From Gemmatimonadota bacterium (GTDB taxonomy: Bacteria; Latescibacterota; UBA2968), in NCBI GenBank assembly GCA_002714465.1, contig PAXL01000005.1, forward strand, positions 3,527 to 50,715: a stretch of DNA of 47,189 bases. Direction: 5' to 3'. The notes beneath the pieces were generated by a model. That model saw only the letters and a list, made by a program, of their open reading frames with translations, had not been told where the DNA came from and ran no database searches. Of this stretch, positions 1 through 8,263 are shown in pieces. Position 1 is the first letter of the stretch. Each line of letters starts with the position of its first letter. Position numbers and translations under genes: made by a program.

Positions 1-24
1 GAGATCGAGGCGGTCGAGGCCTGA
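1..24 (+). CDS. 3' end of an upstream gene (partial)
   Basis: The first 24 bases read as seven codons (EIEAVEA) and a TGA. A terminator hairpin begins about 30 bases later, which is what the end of an upstream transcription unit looks like. Other frames are also open here, so the frame is chosen only because its stop sits sensibly before the terminator. No product can be named from seven residues. Confidence 0.35.
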   Translation, partial: EIEAVEA

Positions 25-51
25 CATAGCCCAGATAATTGCAACATCAGG

Positions 52-83
52 GAGGCGGTGTCCATAGGGCGCCGCCTTTTTTG
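52..83 (+). terminator. Rho-independent terminator of the upstream unit
   Basis: AGGCGGTGTC pairs with GGCGCCGCCT (two G-U pairs) around a short loop and is followed by six T. It lies just before the start of the TlyA-like gene, so that gene needs its own start signal or read-through. Confidence 0.75.
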
Positions 84-91
84 GTATCGGA

Positions 92-670
92 ATGGGTAAG
101 CGAAAGCGAGACAGAAGCGGACGATACGTCAGTCGAGGAGGAGATAAGCTGGATCGCGCCTTCGACAGCTTTGGTATTGATCCGAAAGGGATGGTTGCTG
201 CTGATCTGGGTGCGAACGTCGGTGGGTTCACGGATTGCCTGCTCCAGCGGGGAGCCAGCAAGGTCTACGCGATCGAGACCGGTTATGGCGTCCTTGAGTG
301 GAAGCTTCGACAGGATGAGCGTGTCGTGGTGATGGAACGGACCAATGCCCTTCACGTTGAGCTTCCCGAACCAGTGGATATCGTCGTTGCCGACGTCGGT
401 TGGACGTCTTTGCTCAGGTATGTGCCCAAAACGCTCGATCTGTTAAAGACCAACGGACTCTTCGTCGCCCTTCTGAAGCCTCAATACGAGGCAGATCGCT
501 CGGAACTTATAGATGGGTATGTAGACGACAAGACGGCAGACAGGGTGGTAGCGGAGGTGGCAGACCGCCTTGGAGAAGCTGGTTGCAGCGTGGATGCGGT
601 GGTGGATCCTGGACTCGAATCGAGGGGCAGGAATCCTGAGCGGTTTGTGCTGATTTCTCCGTCCTTGTAA
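92..670 (+). CDS. TlyA/FtsJ-like rRNA methyltransferase without S4 domain
   Basis: This is a predicted SAM-dependent ribose methyltransferase of the TlyA (hemolysin A)/FtsJ family, which in other bacteria 2'-O-methylates rRNA. The 192-residue protein begins almost directly at the family's YVSRGG motif (residues 12-17). The SAM-binding segment follows (DLGANVGGFTDCLLQRG, about 38-54), then the ETGYGVLEWKLRQD block and a LLKPQYE motif near 128. TlyA proteins normally have about 60 further N-terminal residues forming an S4 RNA-binding domain, and these are absent here. The ATG lies 10 nt after the terminator T-tract, so no room exists upstream for the missing domain. The family call is firm, but the exact rRNA target is unknown. 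Confidence 0.85.
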   Translation: MGKRKRDRSGRYVSRGGDKLDRAFDSFGIDPKGMVAADLGANVGGFTDCLLQRGASKVYAIETGYGVLEWKLRQDERVVVMERTNALHVELPEPVDIVVADVGWTSLLRYVPKTLDLLKTNGLFVALLKPQYEADRSELIDGYVDDKTADRVVAEVADRLGEAGCSVDAVVDPGLESRGRNPERFVLISPSL

Positions 671-701
671 GGGGCTTTCGTATTGCCCGCCCAAACCCTT
701 C

Positions 702-730
702 TTGCTAAATTATCAATCAGTTACGATAAA
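702..730 (+). promoter_or_regulatory. Candidate sigma-70 promoter for yebC-ruv
   Basis: TTGCTA, 17 bases, then GATAAA, placed 34 bp upstream of the yebC ATG. The match is moderate and rests on pattern only. Confidence 0.3.
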
Positions 731-763
731 TCGATCACGCTGCAACGGAGTCGATGAAAGCGC

Positions 764-1513
764 ATGGCCGGCCACTCCAAATGGGCGAACATCAAACACC
801 GCAAAGGGCGTCAGGATGCTGCGCGGGGGAAGCTTTTTACAAAGCTGATCCGCGAGATTACGGTCTCTGCACGTGAAGGCGGAGGTGACGAAGATGCTAA
901 CCCCCGGCTGAGGGCGGCTGTCCTGAATGCGAAGTCCGAGAACATGCCGGCGGCCAACATCGATCGGGCGATCAAAAAGGGTATAGGCGAGCTCGAAGGC
1001 GAGTCTTTCGAGAGCGCCGTGTTCGAGGGGTACGGTCCCGGTGGCGTAGCGCTTTTTGTTGAGACCCTTACGGACAACCGAAATCGAACGGTGTCCGAGG
1101 TTCGGCACTTATTCGGTAAGTACAACGGCAACATGGCCGAGGTCGGCGCCGTTGACTGGATATTTGACCAGAAAGGCCTGATTGTAGTTCCTAAGGAAGT
1201 ATCCGACGAAGAGACCGTGATGACCATTGCGCTGGACGCGGGTGCGGATGACCTCGTGGAAGGTGACGAAGAGTTCGAGGTCTACACGCCGCTCCAGTCG
1301 TTCGACGCTGTCCGCAAGGCCCTCGAAGAGAACGAAGTCACAGTTGCTCGTGCTTCCTTGACCCGCATTCCCCAGAACAGCGTACCGGTTGAGGGCAAAA
1401 CCGCAGGGCAGCTGATCCGTCTGCTCGAAGCACTCGAAGACCAGGATGACGTTCAGAGCGTCTATGCCAACTTTGAGATGGATGACGGTGAGCTGGCTGA
1501 ACTTACTGCCTGA
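764..1513 (+). CDS. yebC: YebC/PmpR/TACO1-family protein
   Basis: This is a cytoplasmic YebC-family protein. Members have been described as transcriptional regulators and, more recently, as helpers of translation through difficult stretches. At 249 residues it has the family length. The hallmark N-terminus MAGHSKWANIKHRKGRQDAARGK is intact (the first 20 residues are nearly invariant in the family), as is the central GYGPGGVALFVE motif near residue 89. It stands directly upstream of ruvC, the classic yebC-ruvCAB order. No frameshift or unusual residue was seen. The name is certain, but the precise role in this organism is not. Confidence 0.95.
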   Translation: MAGHSKWANIKHRKGRQDAARGKLFTKLIREITVSAREGGGDEDANPRLRAAVLNAKSENMPAANIDRAIKKGIGELEGESFESAVFEGYGPGGVALFVETLTDNRNRTVSEVRHLFGKYNGNMAEVGAVDWIFDQKGLIVVPKEVSDEETVMTIALDAGADDLVEGDEEFEVYTPLQSFDAVRKALEENEVTVARASLTRIPQNSVPVEGKTAGQLIRLLEALEDQDDVQSVYANFEMDDGELAELTA

Positions 1514-1588
1514 TCGTCTTCTTCTTTCTACTTCACCTCTCTCCCTGACCCAGTCGGCGGTGTGCACGCTTCGGAAAGGACTCCCACC

Positions 1589-2173
1589 TTGACGATACTC
1601 GGGATCGACCCCGGCAGTGTTGTGACAGGGATCGGTGTTATCGCTCAGCAAGGACGCCGAATGCGCTTGGTCCACGCTGGTTTTCTTCGGGCAGAGGTCA
1701 AGGAACCGTTCCACGAGCGACTCCTGTATCTGCACAAGGCGCTGGACCAGCTTCTCCAAGACCATGAGGTGGACGAGGTCTCCGTCGAAACACCGTTCTA
1801 CGGTGTGAACGTGAAGTCCCTCATGCAGATGTGTCACGCACGTGGCAGTCTCCTTGCCGCTGTCGCACGGCACGGCATTCCTGTCCATGAGTATGCGCCA
1901 CGAGAGATCAAGAAGGCGGTGGTCGGGAACGGTAACGCGTCCAAGGAGCAGGTTGTATTCATGGTCAAGCAGGCGCTTAAGGATGCCGTGTTCGAAGAAG
2001 ACTGGCCACTCGACGTGACGGATGCGATCGCAACCGCACTCTGTCGAGCGCATCGTCTTGGCAACCGTGTTGTCGGCGTCGACGACGGATCGACGGTCTC
2101 TTTTGCTGACAGATTGATTGCTGCAGGAGCCACAACAGAGGCCGCTCGCAGAGCACAGAGAGGTGTCAGGTGA
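1589..2173 (+). CDS. ruvC: Holliday junction endonuclease RuvC
   Basis: RuvC resolves Holliday junctions after RuvAB branch migration. The fold starts at ILGIDPGS with the first catalytic Asp. VSVETPFYGVN carries the second acidic residue, and the C-terminal DVTDAIATALC block carries the last ones. I chose TTG at 1589 because GGAAAGGA lies about 8 nt before it and because it places the start right at the conserved LTILGIDPG. A GTG at 1562 would add nine residues without a ribosome site. The stop overlaps the GTG of ruvA (GTGA), so the two are translationally coupled. The product is about 194 residues, normal for the family. Confidence 0.93.
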   Translation: MTILGIDPGSVVTGIGVIAQQGRRMRLVHAGFLRAEVKEPFHERLLYLHKALDQLLQDHEVDEVSVETPFYGVNVKSLMQMCHARGSLLAAVARHGIPVHEYAPREIKKAVVGNGNASKEQVVFMVKQALKDAVFEEDWPLDVTDAIATALCRAHRLGNRVVGVDDGSTVSFADRLIAAGATTEAARRAQRGVR

Positions 2174-2760
2174 TCGACTTTGTCGAGGGTGAACTTGCCG
2201 CGTTTTCACCGACCCATCTTGTCGTGAACGTGGGCGGTATCGGTCTGCACCTGAGCATCCCGCTTTCCAGCTTCGATACTTCCAAACAGCAGGGCGAAAG
2301 AGTCCGCTACCTCACGCATCTTCACGTACGTGAAGACATTTTCGCTCTCTATGGTTTCGCGACGGAAGCAGAGCGCGCGCTGTTCCGAATGCTGATCGGT
2401 GTGTCCGGAATCGGTCCGCCTATGGCGCAGAAGGTCCTGTCCGGAATCTCGTTGGGCGACTTTATCGATCTCGTAGAGACAGGAGATGCAAAGGGGCTCA
2501 CACTGATCAAGGGAATCGGGACGAAGACGGCGCAGCGTCTTGTGCTGGAGTTGAAGGATCGTGTCGGCGATATTGCCGCCGGAGATCGGTCGAACGGCAA
2601 ACCTGACAGCGAGCCTTCGTCAATCGTTGGCGAGGCGACGGCAGCCTTGATTGGGCTTGGCTCAAACCCTGGGCAAGCCAGACGGATCGTCGAGCAGGTC
2701 GCAGAAAACGGCGACCTGACGGTTGAAGAGATCATCAAAGAGGCACTACGGAATATCTGA
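2170..2760 (+). CDS. ruvA: Holliday junction DNA helicase subunit RuvA
   Basis: RuvA binds the four-way junction as a tetramer and loads the RuvB motor. The 196-residue protein has the N-terminal OB domain (MIDFVEGELAAFSPTHLVVNVGGIG), then the helix-hairpin-helix segments VSGIGPPMAQKVLSG and IKGIGTKTAQRLVLELKD (about residues 78-130). A flexible linker and the C-terminal RuvB-contacting domain (GEATAALIGLG...) follow. Its GTG overlaps the ruvC stop, and its own TGA overlaps the ruvB ATG by one base. This forms a tight ruvC-ruvA-ruvB operon with matched expression of the three subunits. Confidence 0.95.
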   Translation: MIDFVEGELAAFSPTHLVVNVGGIGLHLSIPLSSFDTSKQQGERVRYLTHLHVREDIFALYGFATEAERALFRMLIGVSGIGPPMAQKVLSGISLGDFIDLVETGDAKGLTLIKGIGTKTAQRLVLELKDRVGDIAAGDRSNGKPDSEPSSIVGEATAALIGLGSNPGQARRIVEQVAENGDLTVEEIIKEALRNI

Positions 2761-3803
2761 TGGATGAGGTGACGGGCTCGGACCATCAGGATGAACGACT
2801 TGTGGATCCGCACGGGTGGGCCAGCGAGGCGCGGGATCAAGAGTCCCTGCGTCCGGCAAGGTTCTCGGAGATGGTCGGGCAGCGCAAGCTAATGGAGAAG
2901 CTGAGGATCGCCGTCGAGGCTGCCTGTCAGCGAGAGTCGGCGATGGACCACGCCCTGGTCTACGGTCCGCCCGGTTTGGGCAAGACGACGCTTGCTTATG
3001 TTATCGCGAATGAGCTGGGTGTCGAAGTCAGAGTGACGTCTGGGCCGGTTCTGGAGCGACCGGCGGATCTGGGCGGACTGCTGACGAACCTTGGGGAGCG
3101 GGACGTCCTGTTTATCGACGAAATCCACCGTATGAACCGGGTCGTGGAAGAGCATCTCTACTCGGCGATGGAGGATTTCGCGTTAGATATCATGATTGAC
3201 AGCGGCCCAAGCGCTAGATCGTACCGAATAGCTTTGGAACCGTTTACTCTAATCGGCGCGACCACTCGTCTGGGCCTTCTCTCAGAACCGATGCGGTCTC
3301 GTTTTGGCATGATCGACCGTCTGGATCTGTATGATGTGGACGATATCGGTTCTATTGTCACACGCGCGGCCGGTATCCTTCGCGTCCAGATCGACCCGGA
3401 AGGTGCCCATGAGATCGCTAGCCGCTCGAGAGGAACACCCCGAGTCGCAATCCGCCTGCTCAAGCGTGCGCGGGACTACGCAGAAACGAGGGCCGAAGGT
3501 GTTGTCAGCCAGAGCGTTGCTCGGGATGCTCTCCAGCTTCACGAGATCGACGCTACAGGACTGGACGAGATGGATCGTCGGCTGTTAAGCCTGATGGCGG
3601 AGAAGTTCAGCGGCCGTCCGGTCGGGCTGAAGAGTATCGCGGCGGCTCTGGGTGAGGAACCGGACACGATCGAAGATGTCTACGAGCCGTTTCTGATACA
3701 GGAAGGCTTCCTGATGCGAACCCCGAGCGGTCGCCAGGTCACACCCAGGGCATACGAACACCTCGGAATCACGCCCCCCCAGGACCAGATGCGTCTGCTG
3801 TAG
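2760..3803 (+). CDS. ruvB: Holliday junction branch migration ATPase RuvB
   Basis: RuvB is the hexameric AAA+ motor that drives branch migration with RuvA. In the 347 residues I see the family signature LRPARFSEMVGQ near 30. Walker A is GPPGLGKTTLA (about 69-79), Walker B is LFIDEIHRM (about 117-125), and sensor 1 is GATTRLG. The C-terminal winged-helix region carries the DRRLLSLMAEKFSGRPVGLKSIA block. The gene overlaps ruvA by one base and is followed after one base by tsaB. Family length and motifs are complete. Confidence 0.97.
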   Translation: MDEVTGSDHQDERLVDPHGWASEARDQESLRPARFSEMVGQRKLMEKLRIAVEAACQRESAMDHALVYGPPGLGKTTLAYVIANELGVEVRVTSGPVLERPADLGGLLTNLGERDVLFIDEIHRMNRVVEEHLYSAMEDFALDIMIDSGPSARSYRIALEPFTLIGATTRLGLLSEPMRSRFGMIDRLDLYDVDDIGSIVTRAAGILRVQIDPEGAHEIASRSRGTPRVAIRLLKRARDYAETRAEGVVSQSVARDALQLHEIDATGLDEMDRRLLSLMAEKFSGRPVGLKSIAAALGEEPDTIEDVYEPFLIQEGFLMRTPSGRQVTPRAYEHLGITPPQDQMRLL

Positions 3804-3804
3804 G

Positions 3805-4482
3805 ATGATAGTACTCGGCATCGAAACCGCCACACCTGTGTGTTCTGTTGGGCTGGTCCGTGATCAGGATGTTCTGGCAGAAGTATCGGAAGATGCGGGT
3901 CGCCGCCATTCGGTTGTGCTGGTGGACATGATCGACCGCGCACTTGAGGATGTGCCTCTGAGCCGGGACAAGATCGAGGGTGTCGCGATATCTTCTGGAC
4001 CCGGCTCGTTCACTGGGTTGCGGATCGGTATGGGGCTTGCCAAAGGCATCTGTCTCGCTTCGGATATTCCGCTGGCTGTCGTTTCCACGCTCGAGGGGCT
4101 GGCCGCCGCCTCCGGGGTTACCGACACGATGATTTGTGGGTGTCTCGACGCCCGACACGATGAGCTCTATTCAGGCATCTACCAATCGGGCAGTTCCGGG
4201 CTGTGCTCGGTGCAGGCTGACGAAGCAAGGTCAGTCCAGGACCTGATCGCGAAGCTCGGTCCGGACACGGTTGTGGTGGGATACGACATCGAGCCCTATG
4301 AACAGCGCTTCCTTGACGTAGGACTGACTGTTCGTCCCTCTGTCGTGCCTAGCGGAGCTGCTGTGGCGTATCAGGGGCATCAGAAGTTGCGTGCCGGACA
4401 GGCGACGCCGATCGATCAGGCCGCCCCGAATTACTGCAAGAAGTCACAAGCCGAGCGTCTTCGAGAAGGAATCAGCGCGTGA
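3805..4482 (+). CDS. tsaB: tRNA t6A biosynthesis protein TsaB
   Basis: TsaB is the scaffold that partners TsaD in making N6-threonylcarbamoyladenosine at position 37 of ANN-decoding tRNAs. The protein has 225 residues and an ASKHA fold: MIVLGIETATPVCSVGLV at the start and ISSGPGSFTGLRIGMGLAKG around residues 67-86, both typical of TsaB. TsaB lacks the metal-binding HxxxH of TsaD, and none is seen. It starts two bases after ruvB and its stop overlaps the rimI start. The tsaB-rimI pairing is very common and supports both names. Confidence 0.92.
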   Translation: MIVLGIETATPVCSVGLVRDQDVLAEVSEDAGRRHSVVLVDMIDRALEDVPLSRDKIEGVAISSGPGSFTGLRIGMGLAKGICLASDIPLAVVSTLEGLAAASGVTDTMICGCLDARHDELYSGIYQSGSSGLCSVQADEARSVQDLIAKLGPDTVVVGYDIEPYEQRFLDVGLTVRPSVVPSGAAVAYQGHQKLRAGQATPIDQAAPNYCKKSQAERLREGISA

Positions 4483-5000
4483 TGCCGCCTGCAGTCGAGA
4501 TGATGAAAGACCTCGGCTTTACGGACATGGTAGCCGATGACATTGCTGAAGTGCTGGAGATCGAGTCGGTTTCGTTCTCGAATCCCTGGCGTGATCAGGA
4601 TTTCCACTACGCGCTCAACAGAGACGGGGGAGTGGCGAGGATCTGTCGAGTCCAGGATGTTGTCCTTGGATATGCCGTGGGTTTCAGAACCGGCAGCGAG
4701 TTCCATCTGGCCGATTTCGCGGTCAGACCCGAGTGCCAACGCCGTGGGCACGGGGCTGCTCTGCTCCAAATTCTGATTGCCGAGACCGAGTCCACATCCG
4801 AGGCAATCACGCTTGAAGTTCGGCGGTCTAACCAGGTAGCTGTTCGAATGTATACTCGCGCCGGCTTCCAGACTGTGGCGATTCGCCAGGATTACTACAG
4901 CCATCCGAGAGAGGACGCGCTCGTGATGGTGAAGGCTCTCTCCGGTAAGCTCTCTGAATGGGTCGCTAGAGCCCTCTCACGGGCCTCGGGAATGGGCTAA
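4479..5000 (+). CDS. rimI: RimI-like ribosomal-protein/N-terminal acetyltransferase
   Basis: This is a GNAT-family acetyltransferase; RimI acetylates the N-terminus of ribosomal protein S18 and other proteins with acetyl-CoA. The acetyl-CoA loop is RPECQRRGHGAALLQ (near 83-97), followed by LEVRRSNQVAVRMYTRAGF, the family's C-terminal signature. The GTG at 4479 overlaps the tsaB stop. An ATG lies one codon later at 4482, and ATGs at 4500/4503 are also possible because the first residues are not conserved. AAGGA at 4466-4470 fits the first two. It is probably the last gene of the yebC-ruv-tsaB-rimI run, since a 230-bp gap follows. Confidence 0.85.
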   Translation: MMPPAVEMMKDLGFTDMVADDIAEVLEIESVSFSNPWRDQDFHYALNRDGGVARICRVQDVVLGYAVGFRTGSEFHLADFAVRPECQRRGHGAALLQILIAETESTSEAITLEVRRSNQVAVRMYTRAGFQTVAIRQDYYSHPREDALVMVKALSGKLSEWVARALSRASGMG

Positions 5001-5229
5001 AGTCATTGACGTATAAAGGGTTTAGGGTTAATTTCACTCGCAGCTGATGCGACCTCGCTGAACACGTTTTCCTTCGTCAAATACTGTCCTCAGATTGCTC
5101 CTCGATGGCGTGTAATCTGCGAAATGCACTTCGACACAACCCCGTAGTCGTCGAGCCCCACTCAGCGTCCACTAAAGCAATCTTAACCTTGTCTAAAAGC
5201 CAGGCCGGAACGTCGGCCGAGGAGAGCCC

Positions 5230-6321
5230 GTGCCGATAGGTGACCTAGTTGGACAGGGGCCTGTCTCCAGCCGGCTGCGGCACCTGGTGGTCACTGAGCG
5301 GATTCCGCCTGCCGTCCTTATCTGCGGACCCACCGGTTCCGGGAAGACGGCTGCTGCATTTGCCCTGGCGCGGTCACTGCTCTGCACTGGCGACCGTTCA
5401 TCGGTTCCGTGCGAGTCGTGCGACAATTGCAATCGCACCCGGAACATGACACATCCGGATCTGCACGTGAAAATCCCGATGAAGAGCGTGAAAGGCAAAC
5501 CCCCTCCGCTGGTCGATCAGCAGGCAAGAGCGCTCGAGGCTATTCAGGATCCCTATGGGTATGCGCTCCCGGAGCCAAACGACAACATCGCGGTCGACAC
5601 GATCCGAGATGTGATCAACCAGTTTTCGAAGGCGAGCTTCCAGGGCGGACGGCGCATCTCGGTCGTTCTTAGGGCGACACAAATGATGCCTGCGGGGGCC
5701 AACACCATGCTGAAGACGCTGGAGGAACCACCAGAAAATGCGATGATGATCCTGACCGCACCCTCGCTCGACTCCCTGCTTCCTACGATTATTTCGCGTT
5801 GTCAGCTTTTCAGGCTGGGTCCAGCGAATATACAGGAGCTTGCGGCGCATCTGCAGGAGAAGCGGGGTCTTAGTCGTGAGAATGCTGAGTTCATATCGGA
5901 GCTGTCGGGCGGGAACACGCGGGAAGCTCTGAGCCTTGCCTCAGACGAAGCGTATATCTTGCAGGATAGGGCATTCCGTATCGTGAAGGCACTCCTCAGT
6001 GGACGAGAGTCGCAGACTTTTATGAAACTGGAGGAATTTTCGCAGGCAAAAGCAGAAGTTTTTGAGGTCCTCAAGTACGTTGAGGTCTGGATTCGAGACG
6101 TTCTACACTTCCGGGTCTCCGGTCTTGATCACATTGTGAATAAGCATAGAGTCGAGGACGTCGAGCAGCTCGAAAATCAGATGTCCAACGAGACGATCAT
6201 TGTGCTGGCAGAGGAGATCGAGCGGGTTCGGGAAATGAATATTCGCAATGTCAATCTGCAACTCAGTCTGACGGAACTCTGGCGACAGGCCCGATCGGCA
6301 GCACTTGTTGAGAGCGTGTAG
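5230..6321 (+). CDS. holB: DNA polymerase III delta'/DnaX-like clamp-loader ATPase
   Basis: This is an AAA+ clamp-loader subunit that helps place the sliding clamp on DNA. The 363-residue protein shows Walker A GPTGSGKT (near 34-41), a zinc module ending in CESCDNC (about 61-67), and the ANTMLKTLEEPPENAMMILT block. The SRC motif (IISRCQLFRL, about 189-198) is also present, followed by a C-terminal helical domain. Its length and neighbours fit delta' (HolB). Many delta' subunits have lost a working Walker A, but this one looks intact, so a DnaX-like activity cannot be excluded. The GTG start is preceded by GAGGAG with good spacing. The stop is one base from the metG start. Confidence 0.8.
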   Translation: MPIGDLVGQGPVSSRLRHLVVTERIPPAVLICGPTGSGKTAAAFALARSLLCTGDRSSVPCESCDNCNRTRNMTHPDLHVKIPMKSVKGKPPPLVDQQARALEAIQDPYGYALPEPNDNIAVDTIRDVINQFSKASFQGGRRISVVLRATQMMPAGANTMLKTLEEPPENAMMILTAPSLDSLLPTIISRCQLFRLGPANIQELAAHLQEKRGLSRENAEFISELSGGNTREALSLASDEAYILQDRAFRIVKALLSGRESQTFMKLEEFSQAKAEVFEVLKYVEVWIRDVLHFRVSGLDHIVNKHRVEDVEQLENQMSNETIIVLAEEIERVREMNIRNVNLQLSLTELWRQARSAALVESV

Positions 6322-6322
6322 A

Positions 6323-8257
6323 GTGGGATCATTCTATATCACAACACCAATTTACTACGTAAACGACGAGCCGCACCTTGGTCACGCTTACACGACGGTG
6401 ATGGCGGACGTCCTGTCTCGGTTTCATCGTATGATGGGGGATGAGGTGTTCTTCCTGACGGGGACAGACGAGCACGGGCAGAAGGTCGAGCAGGCCGCAA
6501 GGGAGCGCGGTCTCGACCCTCAGACGCACGCGGACGAGATGGTTGTGCGCTTTCAGAATCTCTGGAAGCGACTGAACATCTCGAACGATGACTTCATTCG
6601 GACGACCGAGGATCGCCACAAGCAGGCGGTGCAGAAGATCCTGCGGCGGATCTACGATGCAGGAGAGATCTACGAGGATGAATACGAAGGTTGGTACTCG
6701 GTTCACGACGAGCGGTTCTGGACGGAGAAGGATCTCGTAGACGGCAAGGATCCGCTGAGTGGACGAGAAGTCATCCAGATCGTCGAGCGTAACTACTTTT
6801 TCAAGATGTCGAAGTATCAGGACTGGTTGATCGATCATATCCAGACCCATCCTGATTTTATCAGGCCGGAGACGAGACGGAACGAGATTCTTGGGTTTTT
6901 GAGACAACCGCTGGGCGATCTCTGTATTTCCAGACCCAAGTCCAGGCTGTCTTGGGGTGTCGAGATGCCCTTCGATTCGGATTATGTGACCTACGTATGG
7001 TTCGATGCGTTGATCAACTACATCACGGCGCCAGGATATCTGCGTGACGATAGGCGGTTCGATTCTTGGTGGCCGGCATCTTGTCACCTGATCGGGAAGG
7101 ATATTCTGACCACTCACTGTGTCTACTGGCCGACGATGCTGAAGGCAATGGGTGTCGAGCTTCCGGAGACCGTGATGGGGCACGGTTGGTGGATGGTGGA
7201 TGAGCAGAAGATGAGCAAGTCGCTCGGAAACGTAATCAAGCCGCTCGAGCTGGCGGACAAGTATGGCGTCGATCCGTTCCGGTATTTTCTGGCGCGTGAC
7301 ATGGTGCTCGGTCAGGACAGCAGCTTCAGCGAGACAGGCTTTATTTCGAGATATAACTCCGAGCTGGCGAACGACCTCGGTAACCTGCTGAACCGGTCGG
7401 TTGTGATGGCGGATCGTTACCTTGACGGAGTGGTGCCCGAAATTGATCTGAGTGCACCCACCGTTGAAACGCTGAAGAAGATAGCTGAAGAAACCCGGGA
7501 GGCGATTCGCGAGCTACTTCCAAGGCTCGACACCTCCCGCATTCTCGAGACCGTGTGGGTACTTATCCGAGAGGCGAACCGGTTTGTGGAGGCACAGGCC
7601 CCATGGGCACTTGCGAAGGATGATTCGAAACGGCAAGAGCTTGAGGAGACGGTCTATGGGCTTCTCGAAGTGATGCGCCAGGTATCAATTTGGGTATGTC
7701 CGGTGATGCCTGAGCGTGCACAGACGATGTGGGAGCAGCTTGGGCTGACGGGCACGGTGCCTGCCTGTCGGATAACAGACCTTGAATGGGGTGGTCTGCC
7801 GCCCGGAGGCAAAGTGAAACTAGGTGATCCTGTATTTCCGAGGATCGATTCAGTCGACCTGGAGGAAGAGGGGTCGGTAAAGCAGGCGAAGGAGCAGAAA
7901 GTGACGAAAGAAACGGAAGACGAGAAGGACGACAACGTGATCACTTTTGACGAATTCCAGAAGCTCGACTTGAGAGTAGCAAAAATTCTGGAGGCGGAAC
8001 GTGTCGAAGGCGCGGACAGGTTGCTCAGATTGCAGATTACGATAGGGACGGAGGAGCGTCAGATCGTTGCGGGCGTGGCACAGCACTACGATCCAGCGGA
8101 TCTTGTCGGCCGCCAGATCGTCGTTGTGGCCAACCTGGTGCCCGCGAAAATCAGGGGTGTCGAATCCCAAGGCATGCTCCTTGCCGCTTCTGGTGACGAG
8201 GGTCTCGCCCTGCTGCGTCCCGATACGGAGATGCCTCCGGGATCGCGAGTAAGCTGA
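6323..8257 (+). CDS. metG: Methionyl-tRNA synthetase with C-terminal tRNA-binding domain
   Basis: MetG charges tRNA(Met) and initiator tRNA. The Rossmann core begins GSFYITTPIYYVN with the HIGH-type motif PHLGHAY. The KMSKSLGN motif lies near 294-301. A helical anticodon-binding domain follows, then a charged linker, then an EMAP/Trbp111-type tRNA-binding domain from about residue 541 (FDEFQKLDLRVAKILEAERV). I chose GTG at 6323, one base after the holB stop, because the upstream in-frame TTG lies inside holB and adds unconserved residues. The connective-peptide region (WYSVHDERFWTEKDL...) lacks the zinc cysteines of the E. coli type, so this is the metal-free form. Confidence 0.95.
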   Translation: MGSFYITTPIYYVNDEPHLGHAYTTVMADVLSRFHRMMGDEVFFLTGTDEHGQKVEQAARERGLDPQTHADEMVVRFQNLWKRLNISNDDFIRTTEDRHKQAVQKILRRIYDAGEIYEDEYEGWYSVHDERFWTEKDLVDGKDPLSGREVIQIVERNYFFKMSKYQDWLIDHIQTHPDFIRPETRRNEILGFLRQPLGDLCISRPKSRLSWGVEMPFDSDYVTYVWFDALINYITAPGYLRDDRRFDSWWPASCHLIGKDILTTHCVYWPTMLKAMGVELPETVMGHGWWMVDEQKMSKSLGNVIKPLELADKYGVDPFRYFLARDMVLGQDSSFSETGFISRYNSELANDLGNLLNRSVVMADRYLDGVVPEIDLSAPTVETLKKIAEETREAIRELLPRLDTSRILETVWVLIREANRFVEAQAPWALAKDDSKRQELEETVYGLLEVMRQVSIWVCPVMPERAQTMWEQLGLTGTVPACRITDLEWGGLPPGGKVKLGDPVFPRIDSVDLEEEGSVKQAKEQKVTKETEDEKDDNVITFDEFQKLDLRVAKILEAERVEGADRLLRLQITIGTEERQIVAGVAQHYDPADLVGRQIVVVANLVPAKIRGVESQGMLLAASGDEGLALLRPDTEMPPGSRVS

Positions 8258-8263
8258 CCTAAG

